Part shown: one piece after another, positions 55,580 through 64,000 of the stretch
How positions within the stretch are numbered: the stretch's first letter is position 1
How the letters are laid out: each line of letters opens with the position of its first letter
DNA from: Corynebacterium xerosis NBRC 16721 = ATCC 373
GTDB taxonomy: Bacteria; Actinomycetota; Actinomycetes; Mycobacteriales; Mycobacteriaceae
Reading direction: 5' to 3'
Length of the DNA: 64,000 bases
Assembly (NCBI RefSeq): GCF_001552415.1
Contig: NZ_BCRD01000001.1
Span: forward strand, 434,001 to 498,000
Translations under genes and position numbers: made by a program
Notes under the pieces: generated by a model
Database searches by the model: none
What the model saw: the letters and a program-made list of their open reading frames with translations, nothing else
What the model was told of the DNA's origin: nothing

Positions 55580-56071
55580 GTGCGCTATTTCTACGACACC
55601 GAGTTCATCGAAGACGGCCGGACCATCGATCTGGTCTCCATCGGTGTCGTCGCCGAGGATGGCCGCGAGTACTACGCGATCTCCTCGGAGTTCGATGCCC
55701 GCGCCGCGGGCCCGTGGGTGCGGGCCAACGTGCTGGGCCAGCTGCCCAATCCGTCGTCGCCGCTGTGGAAGTCGCGGGCGACGATCCGCGATGAGCTGCA
55801 GCGTTTCCTGCTCGCGCCCGGTGCCGGAGACCCGGAGCTGTGGGCGTGGGTCGGCGCCTACGACCACGTGGTCTTCGCCCAGTTGTGGGGCGACATGACC
55901 CGCCTGCCGCGCAAGATCCCGCGGTTCACCCGCGAGCTCAAGCAGTACTGGGAGATGGCGGGGGAGCCGCGCCTGTCCAGGCAGGACGACGGCCGCCACG
56001 ATGCGCTGGAGGACGCGCGCCACAATCTGGTGCGGTTCCGCGAGATTTCGAGGGTCTTCCCGCCGCGCTGA
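55580..56071 (+). CDS. 3'-5' exoribonuclease (Rv2179c type)
   Basis: A 163-residue DEDDh-fold exoribonuclease. RYFYDTEFIEDG holds the first acidic pair, GAYDHVVFAQLWG the second Asp, and RHDALEDARHN the final His and Asp. It matches the small actinobacterial family named polyadenylate-specific exoribonuclease AS, encoded beside aroG in M. tuberculosis. The start is GTG 55580, directly behind a terminator hairpin; no good ribosome-binding site is visible, so the mRNA may be nearly leaderless. Confidence 0.87.
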   Translation: MRYFYDTEFIEDGRTIDLVSIGVVAEDGREYYAISSEFDARAAGPWVRANVLGQLPNPSSPLWKSRATIRDELQRFLLAPGAGDPELWAWVGAYDHVVFAQLWGDMTRLPRKIPRFTRELKQYWEMAGEPRLSRQDDGRHDALEDARHNLVRFREISRVFPPR

Positions 56072-57541
<1,470 letters not shown>

Positions 57542-57584
57542 AGGTCCGCGCCGTCTGTTTTACGACGGCCCGCGCCCGCGATGA

Positions 57585-57616
57585 GGGGCCCCGGCATGAT
57601 TGGCTGCCGGGGCCCC
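57585..57616. terminator. Bidirectional terminator after aroG
   Basis: GGGGCCCCGGCA (57585-57596) pairs perfectly with 57605-57616, followed by TTTG. A relaxed copy of the recurrent motif followed by GGCCCG (57556) precedes it. It lies between convergent genes. Confidence 0.8.
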
Positions 57617-57625
57617 TTTGTCGCG

Positions 57626-58546
57626 TCAGTTGTCGAGCGCCCGGCGGTAGAAGCGCAGCCGCAGGTAGGCGTGGTCGGCGGCGTCTATGCGGCGCAGCCA
57701 TTCGGCATTGGCGGCGGCGGTGCTGGCCGCGTGGGTATCGGGGTTGGTGGCGGCATCGGGACCGCCCGTCATGTTGCCAACCCCGGACTGCCCGCCAAAC
57801 CCGGCCCGTCCGCCCGGGCCAAGCATGTCACCCAGGGCGGCCAGGGCGTCGTGGCCGTCGGCCATGGCGTCGTCGATGGAATCGATGATCGACCGGCGGG
57901 CCCGGTCCAGCTCCGGCGACCGGGGTTCGCGGGCGTACGCGGACTCCAGGGCGGTGCCGATGCCGAGGGTGTCGTCGATGCGGAACCACTCGTCGATGAT
58001 TGCGGTGAGTCGGCGCCGGGAATCCGACGCCAGCTGGTCGAGGACCACCGCGGTGTTTTCGCCTGCGAGTTCGGCGCGGCGCCGCGCGAACAACCGGCCA
58101 CCGGCGACGTAGAGCCCCGCGCCGGCCACGATCGCCAGGATCAGCAGCCCCGCCCCGCCCGCCAACCCGGCCAGCAATGTGCCGATCAACCGGGGCCCGA
58201 TGAGCACGAGGGCGACGAGAACCAGAATCAAGGTCAACCGGCTCACGGCCGGCGGACGGGCCGGGAAGAAAGACGACGCGGGTGAACCCGATGACGCCGG
58301 CGACGCGATCGCACCCCAGCCCGGGGCGCCGAAGCTCCGCGCCACCTCGGCGGAGGTTTCCTCCACCACGGCGTCGGCGCGCTGCTTGGCCGCGAGAAGC
58401 CGCCGGTGGCGATGAGCTGGCTCGTCGGTGACGCGCAAATGGGGTGGCCCGTCGGCGTCGTCAAGCGCGGCCCGCCTGCGGGCAACCGGACCTGACAGGG
58501 GCCGCCCACCGCCACCCTGTGCCCCGCCTCCGTCCATGCCACCCAT
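57626..58546 (-). CDS. Hypothetical membrane protein
   Basis: A 306-residue protein I do not recognise. It has a Gly-rich start (MGGMDGGGAQGGGG), a basic helical part, then two adjoining hydrophobic segments (about 103-155: LTLILVLVALVLIGPRLIG and GLLILAIVAGAGLYVAG) and a C-terminal helical soluble domain with a Gly/Asn-rich insert and the ending HAYLRLRFYRRALDN. The start is ATG 58546; the frame is open to 58657. A recurrent motif copy lies in the variable N-terminal part (58456-58466). It is convergent with aroG. Confidence 0.6.
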   Translation of the reverse strand: MGGMDGGGAQGGGGRPLSGPVARRRAALDDADGPPHLRVTDEPAHRHRRLLAAKQRADAVVEETSAEVARSFGAPGWGAIASPASSGSPASSFFPARPPAVSRLTLILVLVALVLIGPRLIGTLLAGLAGGAGLLILAIVAGAGLYVAGGRLFARRRAELAGENTAVVLDQLASDSRRRLTAIIDEWFRIDDTLGIGTALESAYAREPRSPELDRARRSIIDSIDDAMADGHDALAALGDMLGPGGRAGFGGQSGVGNMTGGPDAATNPDTHAASTAAANAEWLRRIDAADHAYLRLRFYRRALDN

Positions 58547-58576
58547 GCCACCACCGTACCGGCCCGCGCACGCGGC

Positions 58577-58610
58577 GAAGCCGGCTCCCCGGGGCAGGGG
58601 AACCGGCTTC
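58577..58610 (-). terminator. Terminator after the fasciclin gene
   Basis: Arms 58577-58590 and 58597-58610 pair over 14 bp with one mismatch. It lies 48 bp beyond the fasciclin stop. Confidence 0.7.
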
Positions 58611-58658
58611 AGAGCCATTGAATGGACGGGCGCCCGAGTGGCCGGACGGGCCCGCACA

Positions 58659-59333
58659 CTACTCCGTCGGGGGCAGCAGAACCGAGTCGATCAGGTACAC
58701 GGTGGCGTTGCCGGTCTTGATGCCGCCGCAGGAAATGTTCGAATCGTTGACCATCATCGTCTCGCCGTCCATGGTCACCTCGACCTCGTCGCCCTGCACG
58801 GTGGCGTGCGTGCCCTCCACCGCATCGAGGCCGGCCTGGCCATCAACGACGTGGTAGGTCAGCACCGCGGTCAGCAGATCGGCGTCGGTCTGGAGGGCCT
58901 CCAGCGTCGCGGCGTCGACCTTGGCGAACGCGTCCTCCGTCGGCGCGAAGATCGTCCACTCGCCGTCCTGCAGCGTCGCCGCAAGGTTGACGTCGGGGTT
59001 GAGGCCGCCCGTCAGCGCCGACGTGAGGGTGGCCAGCTCCGGGATGTTCTGGATGGCGTCGACGATGTTCTGGTCGGCGATCGCATCCAGCGACGCCGGG
59101 CCATCCGGGTGGGCCTCGGCGTAGGCCTGGCAGCCCGGGCCGGCCGGGGCGCCCTCGCCGGCGGCGGAGGTCTCGGTGGCCGTGGTCTCGGTGGTGGACG
59201 TGGCCGTCGAGGTCGCCGTGGTGGTGTCGGTGTTCTCCGTGGTCGCCGCGTCGTCGCCGCACGCGACGAGGGTCAGGGCCGCGACGGCGAGCATGGCGGC
59301 GGCGCCGGCGGTACGTCGGTTCGAGGTGCGCAT
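58659..59333 (-). CDS. Fasciclin-domain lipoprotein (MPT70/MPT83-like)
   Basis: A 224-residue exported lipoprotein. It has a signal peptide with lipobox LVAC (about residue 25), a Thr/Ala/Ser-rich linker (about 28-65) and one FAS1 domain (about 85-224) with TIFAPTEDAFAKV and LLTAVLTYHVVDG as the two conserved FAS1 blocks. It resembles mycobacterial MPT83/MPT70, known targets of SigK. Here it is divergent from sigK-rskA and preceded by a match to the SigK promoter. Likely a surface adhesion or matrix protein. Confidence 0.9.
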   Translation of the reverse strand: MRTSNRRTAGAAAMLAVAALTLVACGDDAATTENTDTTTATSTATSTTETTATETSAAGEGAPAGPGCQAYAEAHPDGPASLDAIADQNIVDAIQNIPELATLTSALTGGLNPDVNLAATLQDGEWTIFAPTEDAFAKVDAATLEALQTDADLLTAVLTYHVVDGQAGLDAVEGTHATVQGDEVEVTMDGETMMVNDSNISCGGIKTGNATVYLIDSVLLPPTE

Positions 59334-59475
59334 GAGAGTTCCTTTTCGGTTAGTCGGGCCCGGAAGTGGGCCCGGCGTGGGTCGTGAACGTCGGTTTCCC
59401 TGGCCGCGCCAATCGGTTCCGCGGGTGGGAAATCGTCGTCGGCCTTTGCAACCTGATTGCCGGCCGTCACGGTGT

Positions 59476-59502
59476 ATTCGGAGCCGCACCGGTCGGGGAT
59501 GG
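59476..59502 (-). promoter_or_regulatory. Predicted SigK-type promoter for the fasciclin gene
   Basis: On the minus strand CCATCC (59497-59502) and CCGAAT (59476-59481) are separated by 15 bases. This matches the published mycobacterial SigK consensus as I remember it. It would give a leader of about 135 bases before the fasciclin ATG. I saw no equivalent pair facing sigK. Confidence 0.7.
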
Positions 59503-59617
59503 GTCGGTGGCGGAACTTTTTCGGAAAAGTTTTTCGCGTTACTGTCGGAGGTGGCCGGCCTGCACCCGCGGCGCCCCGCATGGGCGACGGACAGGGGCGG
59601 CCAAGAAGGGAGTTCCG

Positions 59618-60199
59618 GTGCCGACACCGATTCCACGCGGCGACCGCGCGCTGCGGGTCCTCTCCGAAGGCGAGTTGATCGACCAGATCGCCGGGGGAGA
59701 CTGGGACGCGTTCGCCGAGCTCTATGACCGCTTCGGTGCGCGCGTCTACGGAATGGCGCTGCGCGTGGTGGTCGATCCGAAGATCGCGGAGGATGTCGCG
59801 CAGGATGCGTGGCTGGCGATCTGGGACTCGGCGGCGTCGTTCGATCCCACCCGGGGTTCGGCGGCGGGATGGGCGCTTGCCATCGCGCACCGCCGGGCCG
59901 TCGACGCCGTGCGCAGCATCGACGCGAGCCGCCGCCGCGCAGATGCGGCCGCGGACCGTGACGCCGCGCGTCCGGTGGGCGGCGGCGCCGACGAAGACGT
60001 CCTCGCCGACGATGAACGCCGCGAGGTCGCCGACTGCCTGGGCACCCTGTCCGAACTGCAGCGTGAGGCGTTGGACCTGGCCTACTTCGGCGGGATGACG
60101 CAGAAGGAGATCTCGCGCAGGCTCGGCACGGGATTGTCCGCGGTGAAGTCGAGGATCAGGGATGGTTTGATCGCATTGAGGAGGTGCCTGGGCGAATGA
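59618..60199 (+). CDS. sigK: ECF sigma factor SigK
   Basis: A 193-residue ECF sigma factor. Region 2 (about 25-90) shows FAELYDRFGARVYGMALRVV and AEDVAQDAWLAIWDSAASFDP; region 4 (about 130-185) shows LSELQREALDLAYFGGMTQKEISRRLG and SAVKSRIRDGL. These are the SigK-type signatures. GTG 59618 follows AAGGGAG. It overlaps the anti-sigma gene by four bases (ATGA), so the two are coupled. It should control the divergent fasciclin lipoprotein gene. Confidence 0.9.
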   Translation: MPTPIPRGDRALRVLSEGELIDQIAGGDWDAFAELYDRFGARVYGMALRVVVDPKIAEDVAQDAWLAIWDSAASFDPTRGSAAGWALAIAHRRAVDAVRSIDASRRRADAAADRDAARPVGGGADEDVLADDERREVADCLGTLSELQREALDLAYFGGMTQKEISRRLGTGLSAVKSRIRDGLIALRRCLGE

Positions 60200-61014
60200 A
60201 CGTCAACGACGTCAATTCCACGTCCGGCGGCGGCGACGCCCCGGAGCTTGAGTCGTGGGCCGCGCTCGTCGCGGTCGATGCGGTGGATCCGGGGGATGAG
60301 GAATTCGTCCGGGAGCTTCGCCGGGACAATCCGCTTTTCGACGACCTCGTGGACCGCTACCGCCGTGATGCCGCGGATTTGGCCGCATCCGCCGCGGTCG
60401 CGCCGCCGGCGGGATTGCGGGGATCCGTGTTGGATGCCGTGGCGGGCAGGTCCCCGTCGGCGGAGGACGCCACCGTGGTGCCCATCAGCTCCGGGCGTCG
60501 GGGTGCGGCCGGTGGCGGCGCAGGCGTCGGCACCCGCGGCATGAATCGGTGGCGGCTGCGTTCCCGGGGGTTGGCTGCCGCGGCGGCGGTCGTCGTGGCC
60601 ATTGGCGGCGGCGTGTGGTGGTCGACCTACGGCAGCGGCGGCGCCGATGGCACGGGTGACGGCGACGGCGGCTCCGTCGTGGCGGGGCCGTCGGAGACCC
60701 CGACGACGGTGGTGGAACGTGTCGATGTCGCCGGCGGGGTCGTCGAGGTGGAATTGGTCGAGGGCCATTCGGAGGCCACCGTCCACCTCACCGGCGTCCC
60801 GGCGCCCGACGAGGGGTCGGCGTACCAGATGTGGCTGGTGGGGGCGGAGTCGAGTCGTTCCGTCGGCGTCATGGGCCCGGAGGACGTCACGGACGACATG
60901 ACCGTGGAGATCGACGGCGTCGACGCCGCGGACCGCCTGATGATCTCGGTGGAGCCCGCCGGTGGTTCCGCGGCACCCACCCAGGCGTTGGTGGACATCC
61001 CGCTGAGAAGCTGA
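60196..61014 (+). CDS. rskA: Anti-sigma-K factor RskA
   Basis: A 272-residue single-pass membrane protein. The cytoplasmic sigma-binding part is about 1-120 (SWAALVAVDAVDPGDEEF, helical). One membrane helix (about 126-142) follows an Arg-rich turn, and the extracytoplasmic RskA domain (about 165-272) has VHLTGVPAPDEGSAYQMWLVG and DRLMISVEPAGGS. In mycobacteria, regulated proteolysis of RskA frees SigK. ATG 60196 overlaps the sigK stop. Confidence 0.88.
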   Translation: MNVNDVNSTSGGGDAPELESWAALVAVDAVDPGDEEFVRELRRDNPLFDDLVDRYRRDAADLAASAAVAPPAGLRGSVLDAVAGRSPSAEDATVVPISSGRRGAAGGGAGVGTRGMNRWRLRSRGLAAAAAVVVAIGGGVWWSTYGSGGADGTGDGDGGSVVAGPSETPTTVVERVDVAGGVVEVELVEGHSEATVHLTGVPAPDEGSAYQMWLVGAESSRSVGVMGPEDVTDDMTVEIDGVDAADRLMISVEPAGGSAAPTQALVDIPLRS

Positions 61015-61094
61015 GGGCCGGGAACTCGGCTATCGGGGGCCTCGGCGCACCTCGGGCGTGCCACCAGCGTGCCGCCCGCGCCGCCCGCGCGCCG

Positions 61095-63569
61095 CTAGAA
61101 GCCGCGGACGGTGACTTCGTCGCTCCGCTTGGCGTCGCTGCCGGAGCGCGGGGATTGGCTGTAGATGCGGTCGTCGTCGCTGGCGTCGCCGCTGATCTTC
61201 AGTTTCAGCCCGAGCTCTTCGAGTTTTTCGCGGGCGTCGCCGATCTTCGAGCCGAGGATGTTGGGCACCTCGACGCGGTCGGAGACCACGATGTCCACGG
61301 TTGCGTTGGAGGGTTCGACCATGGTGCCGCCCTGCGGGGAGGTGGAGTCGACCTGGCCGCCCCTGCGCGGGGAGTCCTCCGAGCGCGTGACGTTGCGGAC
61401 GGCGAGGCCGGCGTCGGTGAGCCTCTTGCGCGCCTCGTCGAGGGACAGGCCCTCCACGTCGGGCACCTCGATGCCGTTGTTGACGGTCAGCGTGATGTCC
61501 GAACCTCGCGCCAGCCCGGTGCCGGGCTCGGGGGAGACGGATATCACGGCGTCGGGGTCGTACCTGTCGGAGAACTCCTCGGTGACGTCTGCGACGGTGA
61601 GGCCGACGTCTTCGATGACCTTCCGCGCGTCGTCGATGTCCAGGCCGACGACGTCGGGGACGTTGACGGGGGCCTGCCCCTTGGACAGGTGGACGGTGAC
61701 GATGGAGCCGGTGGCGACGGTCTGCCCGGCGGCGGGCTCGATCATGAGGATCGAGCCTTTGGGGACGGTTTCGGAGTACATGGGGTCGCCGGTCGCTTCG
61801 ACGAGGGTGCGTTCCTTCAGCATCGTCGAGTACCGCGAGGGGGAGCGGTCGCCGGGCAGGGCGGGCACGGTGGGGCGGCCCAGGCTGACCACCACGGTTA
61901 CCGGGGCTCCTTTGACGGCGCGCGCTCCGGCGAGCGGTTCGGTGCCGATGACCTGCGCCTGCGGCACCGCGTCGTGGTACTGCTGTTGCGCGACGGGTTC
62001 GAAACCGGCGTCGCTGACGGCCGCCGACGCCTGCTGTTCGGTCATCCCCGAGATCGACGGCACCTCGCCGTAGCGCCCGGAGCCGAGCCACCACGCGCCC
62101 AGGCCCATGCCCAGCGTCGCGATGAGCGCGATGATCAACCAGATGGCGCAGCCGGTGCGGGTGCGCTGGCGGCCTTCGCGCGCTCCGGCTTGACGACGTG
62201 CCGGCGTGGCGCCTCGTCCGCCGTGCCCGTCGTGGCCGCCGTCGCCGTGCTCGGGGGCGGCGTGGCGGGGTGCGGGGACGTCGGCGCGGTACGGCGGCTG
62301 GCCGGGCGCGCCCGGCGGCATCCCCGGCACCGCTCCCGGTGCGCCCGGAACGACGCCGGGCAGCACGGAGGTGGCGTCGGGGCGGGCGGCGAAATCGTCG
62401 CGGTCGTCGTAGGCGCCGTCGTAACCGTGCCGGTCATCGGCGTGGTCGCCGTAATCCTCCGCGTAGTCGTCCCCGAAACCCTCGCCGTAGCCGTCACCGG
62501 CGTCGGGGGAGGCGAAGGTGCCGGGCAGCGGCAGCGGTGCCGCCGGGACGTCATGGCGCGTCTCGTTCATGCCGTCATGGGCGTGCGGGCCGAACAAACC
62601 GGGCTCCGGCGGGCCGTCGAAAAGCTCCGTTCCCCGCACGTCCTCCGGATCCGGCGCGTCGAGGTCGTCGCGCGTGCGGGAGGCGCGGTGCGCGGCGGAA
62701 TCGACGGGGGCGGGCACGCGGAAGGGCGGCAGCCCCAGCTCGTCGATGACGTCGTCGAGCTCGGCGGCGAACTCCGCGGCCGACGCGAACCGGTCCCCGG
62801 GCTCGCGGGCGCAGGCGTGCGCCACCAGGTCGTCGAACTCCGGGGGCACGCCGTCGATGATCTCCGACGGCGGCGGAACGTCCCTGTTCAGCCGCTGCAG
62901 CGCGACCGCCAGCGAGGAATCGCCGCTGAACGGGGTGGTGCCCGTGAGCAGCTCGTAGAGAAGGACGCCCGTGGAATACACGTCGGAGGCCGGGGTGACC
63001 TCTGCGCCGGTGACCTGCTCGGGCGACAGGTAACCCACCGTGCCCACGATGACGGAATTCGACGTGACCTTCGAATCCGCCGCCGCGCGCACCAGACCGA
63101 AGTCGGCGAGCTTCACCTTGCCGGAATCGGAGATGAGCACATTTTCCGGCTTGATGTCGCGGTGCACCATCGACCGTTCGTGCGCCAGCGACAACGCGCG
63201 CAACACCGGCCGCAGCACGGCCGCCGCCGCGTGGGGAGGCATGGGGCCGCGCTCGCGCAGCAGCTCCCGCAGGGTGCCGCCGTCGACGAGCTCCATGATC
63301 AGGAAGACGTGCCCGGCCGGATCGGAACCCTGGTCGTAGACGTTGACCAGCGACTCGTCGGCCATGCGGGCCACCGCCCGGGCCTCGCGCTCGAAGCGGA
63401 CGCGGAAGGATTCGTCGTGGACGAACCGCGGGTCCATCACCTTCGCGGCGACGTCGCGGCCCAGCCGCAGATCCGTCGCGCGGTGGACGGAGCTCATGCC
63501 GCCGCGCGCGATGAGCGGCCCGATGCGGTACCGGCCGTCGAGGACGTCGCCCTCGCTCACTTCAGCCAT
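61095..63569 (-). CDS. pknL: Serine/threonine protein kinase PknL with five PASTA repeats
   Basis: An 824-residue transmembrane kinase. The kinase domain (about 10-275) has the glycine loop IARGGMSSVHRA, lysine in VAAKVMD, HRDIKPEN, DFGLVRA and GTVGYLSPEQ. A 200-residue juxtamembrane segment rich in Asp, Gly, His and Pro follows, then one membrane helix (about 475-500, CAIWLIIALIATLGMGLG). Five PASTA repeats follow (starts YGEVPSISG, RPTVPALPG, VNVPDVVG, IEVPDVEG, VEVPNILG), which bind muropeptides in relatives. M. tuberculosis PknL lacks PASTA repeats; corynebacterial PknL has them. It is divergent from the Rv2175c-type gene, its known substrate in mycobacteria. Confidence 0.92.
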   Translation of the reverse strand: MAEVSEGDVLDGRYRIGPLIARGGMSSVHRATDLRLGRDVAAKVMDPRFVHDESFRVRFEREARAVARMADESLVNVYDQGSDPAGHVFLIMELVDGGTLRELLRERGPMPPHAAAAVLRPVLRALSLAHERSMVHRDIKPENVLISDSGKVKLADFGLVRAAADSKVTSNSVIVGTVGYLSPEQVTGAEVTPASDVYSTGVLLYELLTGTTPFSGDSSLAVALQRLNRDVPPPSEIIDGVPPEFDDLVAHACAREPGDRFASAAEFAAELDDVIDELGLPPFRVPAPVDSAAHRASRTRDDLDAPDPEDVRGTELFDGPPEPGLFGPHAHDGMNETRHDVPAAPLPLPGTFASPDAGDGYGEGFGDDYAEDYGDHADDRHGYDGAYDDRDDFAARPDATSVLPGVVPGAPGAVPGMPPGAPGQPPYRADVPAPRHAAPEHGDGGHDGHGGRGATPARRQAGAREGRQRTRTGCAIWLIIALIATLGMGLGAWWLGSGRYGEVPSISGMTEQQASAAVSDAGFEPVAQQQYHDAVPQAQVIGTEPLAGARAVKGAPVTVVVSLGRPTVPALPGDRSPSRYSTMLKERTLVEATGDPMYSETVPKGSILMIEPAAGQTVATGSIVTVHLSKGQAPVNVPDVVGLDIDDARKVIEDVGLTVADVTEEFSDRYDPDAVISVSPEPGTGLARGSDITLTVNNGIEVPDVEGLSLDEARKRLTDAGLAVRNVTRSEDSPRRGGQVDSTSPQGGTMVEPSNATVDIVVSDRVEVPNILGSKIGDAREKLEELGLKLKISGDASDDDRIYSQSPRSGSDAKRSDEVTVRGF

Positions 63570-63670
63570 CAGCCTGTTCTCCTCCCGTTGCCGCCCACCA
63601 GTATGGCCGACCGCCGCGCGCCGGTGCCAACGCGGGCGGGCGGGCGGCCCGGGCGCGGTATGGTTGCTGC

Positions 63671-64000
63671 GTGAGAAAGATCCCCACGTGCCCCGATGTC
63701 CTGCCCGCCGAGGAAGAGACCCTCGTGGTCCCCGACGTCGCCGACCACCTCGGCGTCCCGGTGACCCGCGTCCACGCCCTGCTGCAGGAGGGCAAGCTCG
63801 TCGCCGTCGATCGCCGCGGCGTGCCCCAGGTCCCGGTCCTGCTTCTCGACGACGACGGGGTGAACAAATTCGCGTCCGGCGCCCTGGCCGTCCTCGCCGA
63901 CGGTGGCTTCCGCCCCGAGGAGGCGCTGACCTGGCTGTGGACCGAAGACGAGTCCCTGCCCGGCCGCCCGATCGACGGCCTGCACGGCCACCTGGCGCGC
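63671..64000 (+). CDS. Rv2175c-type DNA-binding protein (3' end outside window)
   Basis: The first 110 codons of a winged-helix/MerR-like DNA-binding protein. LVVPDVADHLGVPVTRVHALLQEGKLVAVDRRGVPQVP is the helix-turn-helix and wing region (split here around residues 18-55), then FASGALAVLADGGFRPEEALTWLWTEDESLPGRPIDGL, a hallmark of the Rv2175c family. The start is GTG 63671. In M. tuberculosis Rv2175c is phosphorylated by PknL, whose gene is divergent 101 bp away here too. It is truncated by the window edge. Confidence 0.87.
   Translation, partial: MRKIPTCPDVLPAEEETLVVPDVADHLGVPVTRVHALLQEGKLVAVDRRGVPQVPVLLLDDDGVNKFASGALAVLADGGFRPEEALTWLWTEDESLPGRPIDGLHGHLAR

Overview
The window comes from a high-GC actinobacterium, almost certainly a Corynebacterium or close relative in the Corynebacteriales. 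The evidence is gene content and order: glnA, an RDD membrane protein, a DUF4191 protein, lipA, lipB, a three-lipoyl-domain E2, pepA, ilvE, cobS/T/U, erpA, an ltsA-type asnB, the ctaC-ctaF and ctaE-qcrCAB respiratory genes, a trpD paralogue, NlpC/P60 hydrolases, a pimB'-type mannosyltransferase, class II DAHP synthase and pknL. From memory, this order matches the Mycobacterium tuberculosis block from about Rv2220 down to Rv2175c, with some genes missing. No tRNA, rRNA, insertion sequence, prophage or CRISPR array was seen.

Layout. (1) 1-17 kb is accessory-looking: a divergent tryptophanase/tyrosine phenol-lyase, an ornithine-cyclodeaminase-like protein and a divergent glutamine synthetase; an AidB-type acyl-CoA dehydrogenase with its TetR regulator facing an acyl-CoA synthetase; a glycosyltransferase; and two copies of a glutamine synthetase-metallophosphoesterase cassette around alkB and a DUF1206 gene. 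(2) 17-31 kb: lipoate synthesis (lipA, lipB) beside the lipoylated E2, then pepA and ilvE. (3) 29-37 kb: late cobalamin assembly (cobS, cobT, cobU), erpA and asnB. (4) 37-45 kb: subunits of the cytochrome bc1-aa3 supercomplex in two operons separated by an ABC-F ATPase. (5) 45-58 kb: trpD, a DEDDh/GIY-YIG nuclease, two NlpC/P60 cell-wall hydrolases (the first behind a ydaO-type c-di-AMP riboswitch and a CRP/GlxR-like site), then a pimB'-SRPBCC-unknown-glucokinase-acyltransferase operon, an exoribonuclease and aroG. (6) 58-64 kb: a fasciclin lipoprotein divergent from sigK-rskA with a match to the SigK promoter, then pknL (kinase plus five PASTA repeats) divergent from its usual DNA-binding-protein neighbour.

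The most unusual layer is non-coding. A short motif, GCTTNNCGACG (mostly GCTTKRCGACG, often followed by GGCCCG), occurs about 35 times on both strands, mainly in gaps, in terminators and at gene ends. Four separate tandem arrays (46 bp x5, 41 bp x3, 33 bp x3, 61 bp x3) each lie just 3' of a stop codon. Two dispersed long hairpins share a core and differ by compensatory changes. The three largest repeat-filled gaps lie where the mycobacterial order has genes that are absent here.
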